Of a DNA stretch of 64,000 bases, positions 11,548 to 24,240 are shown in pieces (position 1 is the stretch's first letter; each line of letters starts with the position of its first letter). The stretch spans positions 6,324,001 to 6,388,000 of the forward strand of contig OY783221.1 of the NCBI GenBank assembly GCA_963678705.1. The letters are read 5' to 3'. The position numbers and the translations under genes were made by a program. The notes beneath the pieces were generated by a model. It saw only the letters and a list, made by a program, of their open reading frames with translations, ran no database searches and was not told the DNA's origin. The stretch is from Panorpa germanica. Lineage: Eukaryota; Arthropoda; Insecta; Mecoptera; Panorpidae.

Positions 11548-11765
11548 TAGTCCAAATCACGATAGTTCAGCGGTGACTTATACTTAAAAGAGGTTATAAG
11601 AGCGGTATAAATCTATACTGAATACGATAATGAATTTTATCTTATTCGTTTCTATATACATTTTAGAAAAATAAGTGAGTCAATGCTTTTTAGTTATATC
11701 GGCAGTTTATACCACACAACTTGTTTTAAGTATGAGTCGCCGCCGAACTCTCGTAATTTGAATTA
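11548..11765. mobile_element. TA-flanked miniature inverted-repeat element, copy 2
   Basis: This is the fullest of the three copies (218 bp). It begins TAGTCCAAATCACG and ends CGTAATTTGAATTA, with TA after the right end; the left dinucleotide is TG, probably mutated. The inverted repeats extend inward: AGTTCAGCGGTGACTTATAC on the left faces the GTATGAGTCGCCGCCGAACT block on the right. It shares its centre (CGATAATGAATTTTATCTTA) with both other copies and carries no coding sequence. Confidence 0.8.
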
Positions 11766-12907
11766 TATTTTTATTTAACTCTTAGAAACACAGTGTTGCA
11801 AATTTGCAGCAAAATGCTTATATAAAACACTAAAATTGCAAACTGTATATACTACATTATTTAAAATTGGCAACAACTCATTCTAAACATATAGTACATC
11901 TGATTCGTCAATAGATGTCATTAATGAGAAATTTCTTTTGTATCTTTCAGTTGAGTTTCTTACGTAATGATAAGAAGTCAATAATTAAAGTATAAAATTT
12001 AAACAATGTGGTAACAGATTTCTTCATTTATTTAAAAATATTTACCTCTATTAGTATTATAAATAGAAAATCCAGTTATTTTTTTGTAAACTTTGATGTT
12101 TAAGATATATTTCTTTGTATTTTATTAAAAGGTAGTCGCTTGATACTGAATGTATTCTACATCTGTTACCTACCTCAACTACAACACGGCTAGTAACATT
12201 GAGATTGCTGATAATAAATCACCATTAGCCGGATTAATTACCACATTGTTCTTCCAAACCCGATAATTAATATTTGGGTATAATTTCTACTACTCTCCAT
12301 TTAAACCGCAATTATTATCTTTTGCTACCTCTATATTATTTGATAAATGGCTTATAACTATTACAAAGTGATAAATAATAAATCGTATGTCCTAACCAGC
12401 GTTGTACAACACTGACAGAACCAATTTCTGTATGTGAATTATTCTATAATATCTATCGTGCAATAATTACCTCTAGGCTCTGCTCTGCTCTGACATTATT
12501 TAACCATTTAATGAGTCAATTTGTTACGACGTACACAGCCGTTTATTATTACCACTTCGTTAATTGAACATCAAAGAATATGTGTGTTTAACGAACTGGC
12601 TTTGTCCTGTCCCCATGTGCGTTTTACGAATTTATAGTTCCAGTGATATTTGAATCCGCCATTAATTACAAATACATGTGTAATTGTAAGTGTATGTGTG
12701 TGTGTGCTATAAACAACAGGAGCTAAGGGTACGCGTTCTCTGTTAACTAGAAGGGAAAGTATATGTTCACGCATATCAGTTTGTTTACTCATATAAATGT
12801 GTTATTGCTACAATACATACTTTAGAAATCAACACGAGTCAGACAGCTGAACTTAGTTGGAGTATCATACTAAATGGCACGGTCATTTGAGTGATTTCCT
12901 CCAAGGT
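11766..12907. other. AT-rich DNA without a recognisable gene
   Basis: No conserved frame. A short TG-rich run lies at about 12690-12710. A 73-codon minus frame at 12571-12792 has no recognisable motif. Confidence 0.55.
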
Positions 12908-13057
12908 ACATGTTCAATAAAACAACCCCTTTCTCATAAAAAAAACTTAAATTTATTATAAAAAGATACTAGCAGCTTTCGACCCCCATGCGAGGTCATC
13001 TACATGCAAAACAAATTATAAAATTACACTCTCTACTGGCACACTATTCCTTTACCA
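12908..13057 (-). mobile_element. Penelope-like element end, copy A
   Basis: About 150 bases match 46609-46743. Read on the minus strand, both contain GATGACCTC, a short loop, GGGGTCGAAAGC, then CTAGTA and a TTGTTTTATT block. GACCTC can pair with GGGGTC (one G-U pair), placing GAAA directly after the stem, the layout of hammerhead-ribozyme cores reported in Penelope-like retroelements. The 5' core strand is imperfect here (TGTAGAT), so ribozyme identity is unproven. The copy lies about 80 bases from a (TA)n tract. No reverse transcriptase or endonuclease coding remains. Confidence 0.5.
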
Positions 13058-13134
13058 ACATTGGTCTCCTTGCTAAAATATTGGAAGTCAAAATAAACAC
13101 AAAATGACCTCTGTTACAGTGAAGCTGTATCAAA

Positions 13135-13136
<2 letters not shown>

Positions 13137-13193
<57 letters not shown>
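13137..13193. repeat. (AT)n microsatellite
   Basis: About 28 uninterrupted AT units. It neighbours Penelope-like copy A, as the tract at 46487-46569 neighbours copy B. Confidence 0.95.
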
Positions 13194-13196
<3 letters not shown>

Positions 13197-13821
13197 TATG
13201 TAGTAAAACACGTTATAATAGTTATTGTTTTTGGAGTAAATTAATTTTATGCTGTTTACATGTACTCAGTTAATATTTATATATCCAATTAAAATTTAAT
13301 GAATGTATAATAAGTTTGGAATTAAACATCACTGTTAATAAAGATAGGAATTTATCGTTCAATGATATTTTTAGTACCAATTTATGATTCGCATGTAATA
13401 ACATTTTGGCGATTTATCTCCATTTATATAATATGTATGGAAAGCTAATACATATTATATAATTTACGTAATATTTACGGAGCACATACTTTTAAACATA
13501 AGTTATTGCTAAATAACTGTATGTATTGATTATATTGCACCTATTATTCGAAGTTAGGAAAATATCGCCTATTTCACAAATTAGACAGGTGCACTACTCC
13601 AACGTTGATTAAATTTCCAATCCAATGTAAATTACCTTTCGATAATACGAGTTTGTACAGCTCATACAAAATACCCATCGAACTAACCCTTGTTGTTCTA
13701 GCAGTCATCTGTGAAACGTTTGATTTGTACGCTATTTGTTTCCCGCCACCCTAACTCGTTTTGTGAATGCATTTCAGAATGAGTAACTACCAAAATAAGA
13801 TGGTTATTAATTATAACTATA
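13194..13821. other. AT-rich DNA without a recognisable gene
   Basis: No conserved frame or repeat was recognised. Confidence 0.55.
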
Positions 13822-13833
13822 AATTATAAGGTA

Positions 13834-14019
13834 CCAATATGCGGACAATGCAACAACCCATTAACAGTAAAGCATATTATCTTCCACTGCTCAAGGTACT
13901 CGTCGATAAGACAGGAATGTAATATGCCGCAAGAATATAAACTGATATATGAAAACAAAGAAAATTTGAAAAACCTTATTGAATTTATAAATAAAGCAAA
14001 CCTAATTTCCTTATTTTAA
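13834..14019 (+). pseudogene. C-terminal tail of LINE family A ORF2
   Basis: Sixty-one residues and a stop remain, open throughout, starting at the 5' truncation point. CGQCNNPLTVKHIIFHC is a C-x2-C-x7-H-x4-C knuckle near the C-terminus, typical of Jockey/I-group non-LTR elements, followed by a basic, Asn/Lys-rich tail ending in KANLISLF. No start codon belongs to this fragment, so it is not a gene. The clade is not resolved from this tail alone. Confidence 0.85.
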
Positions 14020-14121
14020 ATTATAAATTACAAATTATATATTATAAATTATTGTATATGTATGTGCTAATAACTTCTAAAAGTTGATGCACCAACAAAA
14101 TAAAAAAAAAAAAAAAAAAAG
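13834..14121 (+). mobile_element. LINE family A, 5'-truncated copy 1 with target-site duplication
   Basis: The insertion is bracketed by a perfect 12-bp duplication AATTATAAGGTA (13822-13833 and 14122-14133). Inside are 62 codons of C-terminal coding sequence, about 80 bases of AT-rich untranslated sequence ending CACCAACAAAAT, and an A tract to 14120. Strong 5' truncation, poly(A) and a duplication of this size are hallmarks of target-primed reverse transcription. A second, more decayed copy lies on the minus strand at 56506-57160. Confidence 0.92.
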
Positions 14122-14133
14122 AATTATAAGGTA

Positions 14134-15212
<1,079 letters not shown>

Positions 15213-15214
<2 letters not shown>

Positions 15215-17490
15215 GGCGTGGATGTTGCTAAAACATTACTGAATTTGTAAAATTTATTTTCAAACAAAGACTAACATGTTTAATGTACTAGTACTAGTGC
15301 ATCGAACAATCTGGATGCATTCTGAATGTTAATGCATTTCATGTATTCGTACTTGTATAGATTTCATTGAATGTATTTGTGTTTAGTGCAATTTAATGCG
15401 GATGAATTTCAACACCCTGTGTAACAACGGTTTAGCGCCAGCACTCTTTTAACGCCATCGAGCATTACAGTATATTACATTAAAGGTTGAAAGGTGAGTG
15501 GGAGTAAAACTAAATCCTGTTATTAGTCTGAGAGCCCGTGAATTTATCTAACAGGACGAAGCGGTATTCCTGTTGACAATAATATCGCAAGCAATTTATT
15601 TATATGCAGGTACAACTTTACGTATCTTTCTTTGGTTGAACATTGTTTTACACTTAGGGGGGGGGGGGGTGTATGTAAGGTCAAAACGATAAAAAAGAAG
15701 CATATTTTCGATAATGTTTTTTGACGGCTCAGTTAATATATAATTCTTTCTATAATTACTACATGATAAAATGAATTTTCGTAAACGTCACAAAAAAGTA
15801 ACATTGCGGTGCCACTCATACCTCATCACGAGATTTTCTGAAATCGAAAAACCAAAATGACTTCATTAGTTGATAAGTTTTTGCAAGTAACGCTGTCGAG
15901 GTTTTCCTTTTTTACTAATTTTTCAATTATTTACAGCACTTAAAAGTCAAAATACCGATTTTTCATTAAAAAAATAAAAAATTTTGCTATTTTAAAATAC
16001 GTTAAAATTAAAAAATAACAAAAAACTTCGGCGTTACCTCGGCATTTCTATAAAGAAAGAGTGTGCAAAATTTTAAAAGAATCGGTCCTGTAGATTTTGA
16101 GGTAGACAAAGCTAAAGCGACTCTGAAAAAGCTATGTGTGAGAAACCGCATTTAAAAGTTTCAAAGTAACACGAAAGCAGACTAGAGAGGTGAAGACTTA
16201 AAACTCTATATCTCCGACAGTTTTACTCCAATCGACTTCAAATTTTTACACAATAAACTTAATATGTTGTACAGTAATATAAATAAATTTAAAAAAAATT
16301 GAAACCTCACCACAAATCCACAAGTTGTGCTTATTATTTATTAATTTGTATTTAAATGTGTAGGTCAGGTAACCTTCACTTAGCGTAAAATCTTTCAATA
16401 CTGAAAAAAGCGCTTTTAGCGACATCATATATTGATGTATTTTCTATGAACTAAAATTTGAAATTGAGTTTTCATTAACAACCCTAGTCGAATGTATTCT
16501 AAACAATAACAGGTTAAGTAATTAAATTTAGAGTCTATCTATTTAATCCTTATAAATATAAACTATGTTATAAACTAAATTCAATTTACATTTCACAAAC
16601 AACAGTAAACATGATAATTCAACTTCCAGACGTGTGATGCATTACTTTAAATTATTTACAGTGTAAATGCGTATTAACTGGTGCACTATTACACAACAGA
16701 TGCAGTAGTGAACTATATTGCAGGATTTGAGTAAACTAATAACAGATTTTCCATACATTATTTATGAAAACCACAATTCAGGTACAAACATATAACAACT
16801 AGCGCCTCTAGTGGCAACCTTTGCACTAAGCAAATGTATAATAGTGGGCTAGTAGCAAGGCCTGTTTATTTATTCCAGGGTCGCTTATTCCGTACTAAGT
16901 AATAAATCAATTTTTGGTCTAGATACATTTGTGCTTTATGCAATATAGAAACATGGCGTTTTAGTTGACCAGCATGTTTTGCGGTTGGAAATAAATGTGT
17001 TTTAACTGGATTATTTGTTTTAGAGAAGAGAGTAAATAGAGATTCTGATTCTGTTGCATCGGTTGGCAATATTGTACGGATTAATTTTTCCCTTTGATAA
17101 TTAATTTACCGTACCAATGAAATAACGAGTGTTTATTTGTTTGGAGTACAGTAGCTATATACTTTGTACCACGCAGAAAAATCAGTCTGCCATTATTTTT
17201 TTTTTTCAACTTGTATGTATTGCGACCAATAGTAAAGCATCACTTTTTGCAATCCGAAAAACCTTGGAAAACTTCGAGAAATTGAAAAACATATTCCCAG
17301 TTAATAAATGAATCTTAGAATGAATTTGTAGCAACTCATGATTATCTTCCTTTTCCTCTTTCTTCTTCCTTCTTCGCTGTACCTTCACTATCCGCATTCT
17401 TCCTTCTCAGCATCTCCTTTACTTTTCTTGTCTCAATCCTGATGATATTACATTTTTATTCTAAATTCATAATTCTGCGTTTATATTCTA
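15213..17490. other. Gene-free stretch, possibly including a decayed transposon
   Basis: A run of 13 G at 15657-15669 is followed to about 16.25 kb by less AT-biased sequence with the phrase GAATCGGTCCTGTAGATTTT, which resembles repeats seen in insect transposon remains. No termini or coding tract could be defined. A 67-codon minus-strand frame at 16866-17069 (containing KTHLFPTAKHAGQLKRH) has fairly balanced composition but no domain I recognise. A pyrimidine-rich run lies at 17341-17372. Confidence 0.4.
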
Positions 17491-17577
17491 AATTAAATAA
17501 AACACAAAAATTAAAACCTATCAAACTGTACTTCTTTGAATGAGAAAAAACGTAATTGCCGTTATTATAACAAAATC
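17491..17577 (+). repeat. Diverged repeat pair, member 2
   Basis: Matches 9041-9107 in order: AAAACACAAAAATTAAAAC, TACTTCTTTGAATGAGAAAA, then TTATTATAAC. It is an old copy of an unidentified interspersed element. Confidence 0.4.
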
Positions 17578-18434
17578 AAAATAATTCTTAGTTTTTACGT
17601 TAGTATACGTTATTTGTTACTGGGGTAATAGATGATGTATTACGTTATAAAATTCAGTGTTCTTCTCAGAAGTCGTTACTTGGTTCAATTTAACGTACTT
17701 TTTATGACAGTGCCTAATTGCCATGCCAACCACACAACAATACACCAACTACCTCCAGTCCTGTGCAAATCAGGAAGCATCACTACTTCCCAAGTAGTAG
17801 TCTCCTTCTTTTAAAACTGTCAAGAGTGTCTAGACCACTTCGCAAAGTTCATCTGCAGTTATGAGTACAGAATTTTATATTAATATTTCAGTATATTAAA
17901 AAAAAAGAAGAAATTTTTCAACTATCAACTTAATTTTTAGTATGAATTGATAATAAGAATAACTTTTGTAAAGATAGTTTTAAAATGTTTTAAACTATTA
18001 TTTCATAAAGAATATTTTTTATTTGATTTAACAGATCTTAGGAAGTTTTTAACGATAGTTACTAAGTAGATGATAATTTATTTAAATTCATTCTGAACTT
18101 TTTTTTCTGTTAAAACTTAAAATATTTTAAAAGTGTGACAGTGTTTCTGAGAAATTAAAAAAATTTTAATCTGTACTTATCAAGTTTTATTTTTAGTTAT
18201 TATTTTTATTGTAAGTTGATAATTATATAATGATATTCTTTGTAATTGTACAAACATTTTTAATATTCTACCGACGAGAATTATAGCACAACTAATTATA
18301 TTTTTTTATGATGTTTCTTTTTATTCAAAAAGATAATTGTATGGCTCTAATTAATAAAGAGTTTCTACTTCAATATAATAATTCAAAAATGTGCTTCATG
18401 ATTTTAATTGCCATAAACTTCTTCAGGTAGAAAA

Positions 18435-18565
18435 TGTAACGAAATGTAGCACTAGAATTAGCTTATAGTATGCTTGCAAGTGTGAAACATTCATTGCAAG
18501 ACAATTTCTATATGAGTAGTAGAAAATGAACCCTGGAATTACCTTGTGGCAAACTATCAAGTGTA
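18435..18565 (-). repeat. Dispersed repeat family D, minus-strand copy
   Basis: On the minus strand the segment reads TTTGCCACAAGGTAATTCCA, then GGTTCATTTTCTACTACTCA, then CACTTGCAAGC and AAGCTAATTCTAG. This follows the order of the 44164-44280 copy, showing the family occurs in both orientations. Confidence 0.5.
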
Positions 18566-18989
18566 AATTGTGTGGTAACTGATTATTATATTTAGATAAT
18601 ATTTTTTATGTAAAAATGAATGGTACTAAGGCAAGAAGTCCTGTAGAATTTATTTAACATTAAAAAGTTTATCTTTTATTATGGTAATAAAATGTAAGAT
18701 TAAATAAGAAAAGTTATTCTTCGCATGGTTTTTTTTTAGCTTTATTTTTATATAAATTATGAATTAATCATTTTTCGACTCATCATTGTCAGTTTGACAA
18801 CAACAAGAGCGACGAAATCGTGAATACAGCAATTAAGCAGCAAATTTCCATTAACGTTATATTGAATATCCGCAAAACTACCAATGTGTGTTTTCAAGCG
18901 AGATCATGTAATGCTGCATAATACGTAGATTAATATATTAGCAAAAGTTTTCAATGTTTTTTATATTTATTTAGTGACAATGTATTAGA

Positions 18990-19050
18990 ATTATGTTAAA
19001 CTTCTGTAAATAGAACGCTGCCGTATATTAGGTAAACAATATTACGTTTA
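18990..19050 (+). repeat. Dispersed repeat, ATGTTAAACTTC family, copy 2
   Basis: AATTATGTTAAACTTCTGTA is followed by GTATATTAGGTAAAC, a motif also found next to the TTATGTTAGATAAACC block near 820. This links the two short repeat families into one longer, fragmented element. Confidence 0.45.
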
Positions 19051-19404
19051 ATGTTTAGTGTTGAAGCTTTATAACTAAATTATTTCTAAAACTCATTTAG
19101 TGTCATTCACTCTATAGCGACTTAGTAGTTTATCTTTTAAAAATAATGTTCCAGTTGACAAAATAAACTTATCTTTACTTAAACTGCCTTTCAACTGGTT
19201 CTATCACCGCCGACACGATGCTTTCGTATTCCATGTTCCGTCTTCCCTATAAATCGGCATCTACATCCTATTTATCTTTCAAACATACTATTCAGGATTT
19301 AGTATTGACTAGTAATACGAAACATTGTTGAAACATTTTAAGATATATGTCTCTGGTCCCTTATCCCTTATTCCAGCCTCCCTAACCCTCTACTCCCTAT
19401 CTAT

Positions 19405-19421
19405 ACACACACACACACACA
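19405..19421. repeat. Short (AC)n microsatellite
   Basis: Eight uninterrupted AC units followed by a short AT run. Confidence 0.9.
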
Positions 19422-20542
19422 GATATATATTTCTTCGATGTTTACAGAATATTTGTAGAAAGTATAAAGTTCCGTTTGAACTTTCGTTTTAACTGTGACC
19501 TCAACTTTATGAGTGTCTTTGTTAACTATGGTATAATCCACTTCACTATAACAATACATCTAGCTAATTTTAAAGTTGAGTGACCATGTTATTTATTATC
19601 TACTTGAACATGATTTATTTATATGTTTTTGTTGTAATGGTATATTGTGACAGATTTTTATCACATTGAACTCTTTTTCTTAAGAGTTTACTTCTAGTTT
19701 TCCTTTTTTCTTTTCAGTACATTCAATGAGTGTGTTTTATATATGTGGTATAGGGTAGGACAGTGTTCTACTTCTAGTTTCATTTATATAAGTTCAACAG
19801 GGTATTGCTAACAGCAGTGCTTCCATCTATCCACCAGAATGTCACGTCAAAGAAAGAGAGGTAATTGAAATATTTGATGACATTTTTTAATTAACTTAAC
19901 CAATTACAATAGGAAGTCATTTATAGGATACATATATACATGTGCATTTATATATACATATATATATATATAATCAGTATGTATCGCACCTTGTCTTCTA
20001 TATTTTTATGTATGAATATTTTGAAGTTCTATCTGCAATCAGTTAGTGGCCAATTGTTACTAAATATAATTTAATTTACCGTCAGAACAAAGAAAAGAAT
20101 AATGGTTGTTTGGAATATGAAATAGAATTCTTCTCCATCAGTTTTAAAACACTAGGTCTTGAATCTTCGAAATTACAATGTTGCAGTAAGCGTAGATAAA
20201 GTTGTTTTCTGCTGGGAATCGATAATCAAACATTGATTCGAACTTCTATAAATCCGGCGTCTACACTAACCAAATTCAGTACTAGGATATTTAAGAATGT
20301 ATGTAATAAAAATATATATAAAGAAGTGATTCAAAATTTGAGTTGAAATTTTATTTCAAATTAATCTAAATTTATTTTCCATTAACAACGAAAATACTAA
20401 GCAATAAAACGAGACCACCAAATTTCATTTATTAACTTCGTTATTTATCCTAACTTCAGTGCAATTTGTTGAAGATTGGTTCGGGATCTTCACCTGAAAC
20501 ATTTAAGTACTAGAAATTTGTTATAAGCTTTTTTTTAAAGTA

Positions 20543-20746
20543 TTGTCCAAATCACGATAGTTCGGCGGCGACTTATACTTAAAAGAGGTTATAAATGCGG
20601 TATAAATCTATAAAACGATAATGAATTTTATCTTATTCATTTCTATATACATTATAGAAAAATAAGTGAGTCAGTGCTTTTTAGTTATATCGGCAGTTTC
20701 TACCCCACAACTTGTTTTAAGTATGAGTCTCTCGTAATTTTAACTA
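20543..20746. mobile_element. TA-flanked miniature inverted-repeat element, copy 3
   Basis: The 204-bp copy begins TTGTCCAAATCACG and ends CGTAATTTTAACTA, with TA outside both ends (20541-20542, 20747-20748). The left subterminal block ATAGTTCGGCGGCGACTTAT is intact, but its partner on the right is deleted: GTATGAGTC runs straight into TCTCGTAATTTT. Copies 1 and 2 keep it. Confidence 0.8.
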
Positions 20747-21841
20747 TAGTCGTAATATTATTGTAGATAGAAAGTAATTAAAATAGTCATTTATAGAACT
20801 AGGAAAAATAAAAGTGCAAAAGTATCTAAAATAGTAAAGATAGAACACAAGATGAACTGCCCAAGCCAACGGTACCCATACATATTAAGTAACTATTCAA
20901 CATTTAAAATTTTTGATCAAGTGCAACCTGAGCAAATTCGGGTATTTACAACTAGGCATAGTTGTACTTTTGTACTACCCTGTATCATGTAAACTGTTAC
21001 TACGTTTACAGTTCTATAGATATCCATCCATACATAGCAAGCCACTATTCACCATACTGTAAATAAAGTAATAAAATCTTTTCAGTTATTTTGAACTATA
21101 ATTTTCCGACATAAACTGTCACGTCTCAAGTTCTGAATGTCACAACTTTTATATGATTATTATATTTTTTATATATATTTTAACATACCGAACATAATTT
21201 ACCGACGCTGAAACGGACGGACGCCAGTGTCTACGTCAATTACATTTGTTTTTGTTACTTTTTGTAGACTTTTCGGAAGAAAATATAATTCTATTACAAT
21301 TTGACGAGTCAGCTTGTATTCCGAAACTGATTTCTATGAGGTTTTGGAAAGTATGTATGTATATGATTAGCGATGAATATTTATTTTATTTTGCGTAAGT
21401 AGGTTTATTGTGTAAGTAGTTTACTGAAGAAAGTTTATAGTTATCTTGAACTTAGCTAGTTTGAGGTAATAACACAATAATATAAGTTATGGTATATACA
21501 ATAGATTCGGATCAGTTTACTATCTTCTACGTTTCATGCTACCAATTTTGTTCCAAATATTTTTTATTTATGCGAACTTTTACGTGAACATGCGAGAAAC
21601 AAACCTAATGGTAAACGTGCACAAGACCGCACTTCTTGCGACATACGGGAAGTGAAAATAAAGACAATATGCAGCGACAGCTATGGTTTTTAATAATTTG
21701 TATACTATATTTAAAGATTGTGTTTTATATATTTAAAAGTATTAGAATGTTTACATGAAACTTTCTTTATAATGGAACAAACACATATTTTCTGATGTCA
21801 TTAAATAAATGCAAAAAATAACAAAAAATCTTACTAATGGG
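20747..21841. other. AT-rich DNA without a recognisable gene
   Basis: No conserved frame or repeat was recognised. Confidence 0.55.
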
Positions 21842-21962
21842 CCTTTTACATGATCAGATATTCAATTTATTTCAGATTCAGATGAACTGTCCGTTTTTCG
21901 TTTACGGTAGCACTACAATCTGAATCAGAAAAATTTAACAACGAATCTGATTGCTTAAAAGG
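21842..21962. mobile_element. Small foldback element (MITE-like)
   Basis: CCTTTTACATGATCAGA (21842-21858) faces TCTGATTGCTTAAAAGG (21946-21962); 13 of 17 positions pair. Inner segments also fold back: CAGATTCAGATGAACTG on the left against the CTACAATCTGAATCAG block on the right. The 121-bp unit has no coding sequence. A target duplication is not evident and the superfamily is unknown. Confidence 0.45.
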
Positions 21963-23791
21963 TTTATAATATAGGTATTAGTATATTATATTATTAGAAA
22001 TAAATGTAAATTTAGACATTTGAACTCTATACACTGCTTATTACTCACTATTCACTACTTCAAATGTATGATTTGTCTTTCTCTTCAAAATTATCTTTTT
22101 TAAAGCAGTTTTTTACTAATGTAAGAAAGATTAATACAGAGAAATCATTTCTTCCATGTACAATTTTATACTCGGTATCTACAAGGGTTATATTTACTCC
22201 ATGGCAATATTTTCACTTTACACATACCAGTATATAACGGAAGTGTATCAATACGAGAAAGGATATGGGTTTGAAATTCAAATAACTATTTTATGGGCTT
22301 ATTTTGGTGACCTTCCGTTAACCTTTAAGAAAAACATCAACATTACATTCTATTAAAAGTTACGTATAAGGAATGATTCAGATGAACTTTAAAAACATAC
22401 AGTAATTTTAATTATTTATATTTTTACATTATGTATGAAATATACTTACTCGAAGAATCAAATGACATATTGATATTGTGCTCTTCCATCTCTCTTTCTC
22501 TTTTCCATGAGTTTGCTTAAAATAAGCATAATCCGATTTTCTGTGATTACTTATACTAACGAATTGTATTTGCTATTAGACACTTAGAAAAAATATTGTT
22601 AAATTAAAAACTTATATACTGTTAAATACATCATTATTTATAATATATGAAGACTAGTAATCTATATTCACTATCATAAAGTAATTAAAACATATTTGTA
22701 TATTTAATTATAGTAATTATTAGCAAATACTTCATTATTAATGCCATAGCTCTGTACATTTTGAGGTTATGATGAAATGGATACCGTTAATTGGCTTTTT
22801 AAGTGGATAGCATTTTGAATATAAATAATTGACCATTTATCTGCTCCACACAATGTACTTCGTGCTCTCGGTCTGGTTCACCACTTGGTTGTACAACATT
22901 GTAAACACTTACCGATAAATCTACTTATATTTAATTGCGTGATCGGTTTAAAATACATTGGCTAACAATAAATCAAATTTACTCTACATTTAGTAGTGGA
23001 CTGTACTTCTAAAGTATTATAGTTTCAGTATCCCTCTTGTGGTAAACTCTTAAACTAGTGACCTAAGTGGTGTCTCTGGGCACGGATTTTCTGACCATTG
23101 CGTTTCTCTGGTACGGAGTTTGTTGGAAACCAGGAACTAAGTGTAAAGTGTTTTGTTGCAGCACGGTAATGGCCTCCTTCTTGGGGATGTCACCAGTCGG
23201 CAGTCTCCAAGTCAACAAACAATGAAATTGGATTAAATTCCATCAACGTTGCAACAGTTCTCCAAGATTCCAATACTTTTATCTTGTTATTATCTTTGAG
23301 GAAACTAAAGTTACTTTTATTTTTGTAACTAGGTTTAAATATTTAGACAATATTGATTTTGTGGAAAGATATGAGATTGTGTACAAAACTTTGTAATATT
23401 TAGTTTTATAGACGTTGGAAAATTGGGTCAATTTTTATAATGTAAAAGTTGTCATCAACAGTAGTCCAGGTCAATGAAACTCTATCACAATATTTATGAC
23501 TTGGAGAAGTGGATTTTTTTGAACAACAGTGTTCGACGAACATTAAGACTGTTCTCTCTCTATATCTCTGCATTGTAAGTTGAAGTTTCTACTTCATTAT
23601 TTATCAACACACCTCTGTATCGAACATAATAAAACACAAAGACGATTGCATTCATTACGTACGAAAAAGCATGTTTGCAAGAAAAATCGAATATAGACGA
23701 TTACAGACGAATATAGACGACGCGTGTAGAACATAGAGTATTTTGATGTACATACTTATGAACCATAATATAAATACGGTATTGATAAACA
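21963..23791. other. AT-rich DNA, one less AT-biased patch
   Basis: No gene is assigned. The patch 23040-23220 is nearer to balanced composition and holds a plausible acceptor-like TTTTGTTGCAG at about 23151-23161, but no frame continues far. CGAATATAGACGA occurs twice at 23688-23700 and 23708-23720. Confidence 0.45.
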
Positions 23792-24240
23792 TTTTTTTTT
23801 TTAAAATAGTTTCTCGAGCTTCATAGGCACGTAGCCTTTTATCGCCCCTAATATATTCTGCTTCTTCTTATACTTTGTATCCCGACAACAAGAATGATCT
23901 ATTCATGGCTACTGCTGTTATAAATTTCGGTTTCTCAATCAAAAAGGCGGTGTTAACAGGAAGCGTCTGCGAAGTCTGTAGCACCGTTCTTTGTAGTCCA
24001 TTTCTTGCCATTGCTGTATTTTTACATTGCCACAGAATGTGCTCAGGATCTGCCTCTTCTTCACCACATTCGCATTTAGAGATTGGAATGATTTTATTTC
24101 TTGCTAGATGTTTCGGAGCTCCAGTATGATTGATAAACATTTAAAGTAGTAACTTGCTATCAAGATGAAGTGTCTTAATACCAACCTAACAAGTAGTCTG
24201 TTCCTGTGGGACAGCACCTTTGTAGTTAGAAATTAGCGTA
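23792..24240 (-). mobile_element. LINE family B, 3' end
   Basis: On the minus strand a coding tail (next entry) is followed by an untranslated block with TTAGGGGCGATAAAAGGCTA and GAAGCTCGAGAAACTATTTT, then an A run (plus 23792-23802). The 3' block recurs at 3818-3857, 48896-48962 and 53945-54017. The 5' end is truncated or decayed near 24.24 kb and no target duplication was found. Confidence 0.75.
23868..24140 (-). pseudogene. C-terminal remnant of LINE family B ORF2
   Basis: Ninety codons begin at an internal Met just after an in-frame TAA; upstream codons (KTLHLDSKLLL) still look like the same protein, so the Met is not a true start. KCECGEEEADPEHILWQC is the Cys/His knuckle (C-x-C-x8-H-x4-C) that follows the RNase H-like region of several insect LINEs. 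The frame runs on to SFLLSGYKV and a stop, close to a natural C-terminus. Differences in the knuckle and tail set it apart from families A and C. Confidence 0.75.

Larger units (their letters stand above)
17578..20542. other. AT-rich DNA with scattered repeat pieces
   Basis: No gene is seen. It contains a minus-strand family D copy (18435-18565), an ATGTTAAACTTC family copy (18990-19050), a short (AC)n run (19405-19421) and a short TA run near 19.95 kb. Confidence 0.5.

Noticed and set aside
16866-17069. 67-codon minus-strand frame with balanced composition
   Set aside because: No domain, splice signals or upstream coding continuation; kept only as a note in the region entry.
23875-24129. 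84-codon plus-strand frame
   Set aside because: It is the antisense shadow of the LINE B ORF2 tail, which carries the zinc-knuckle motif.
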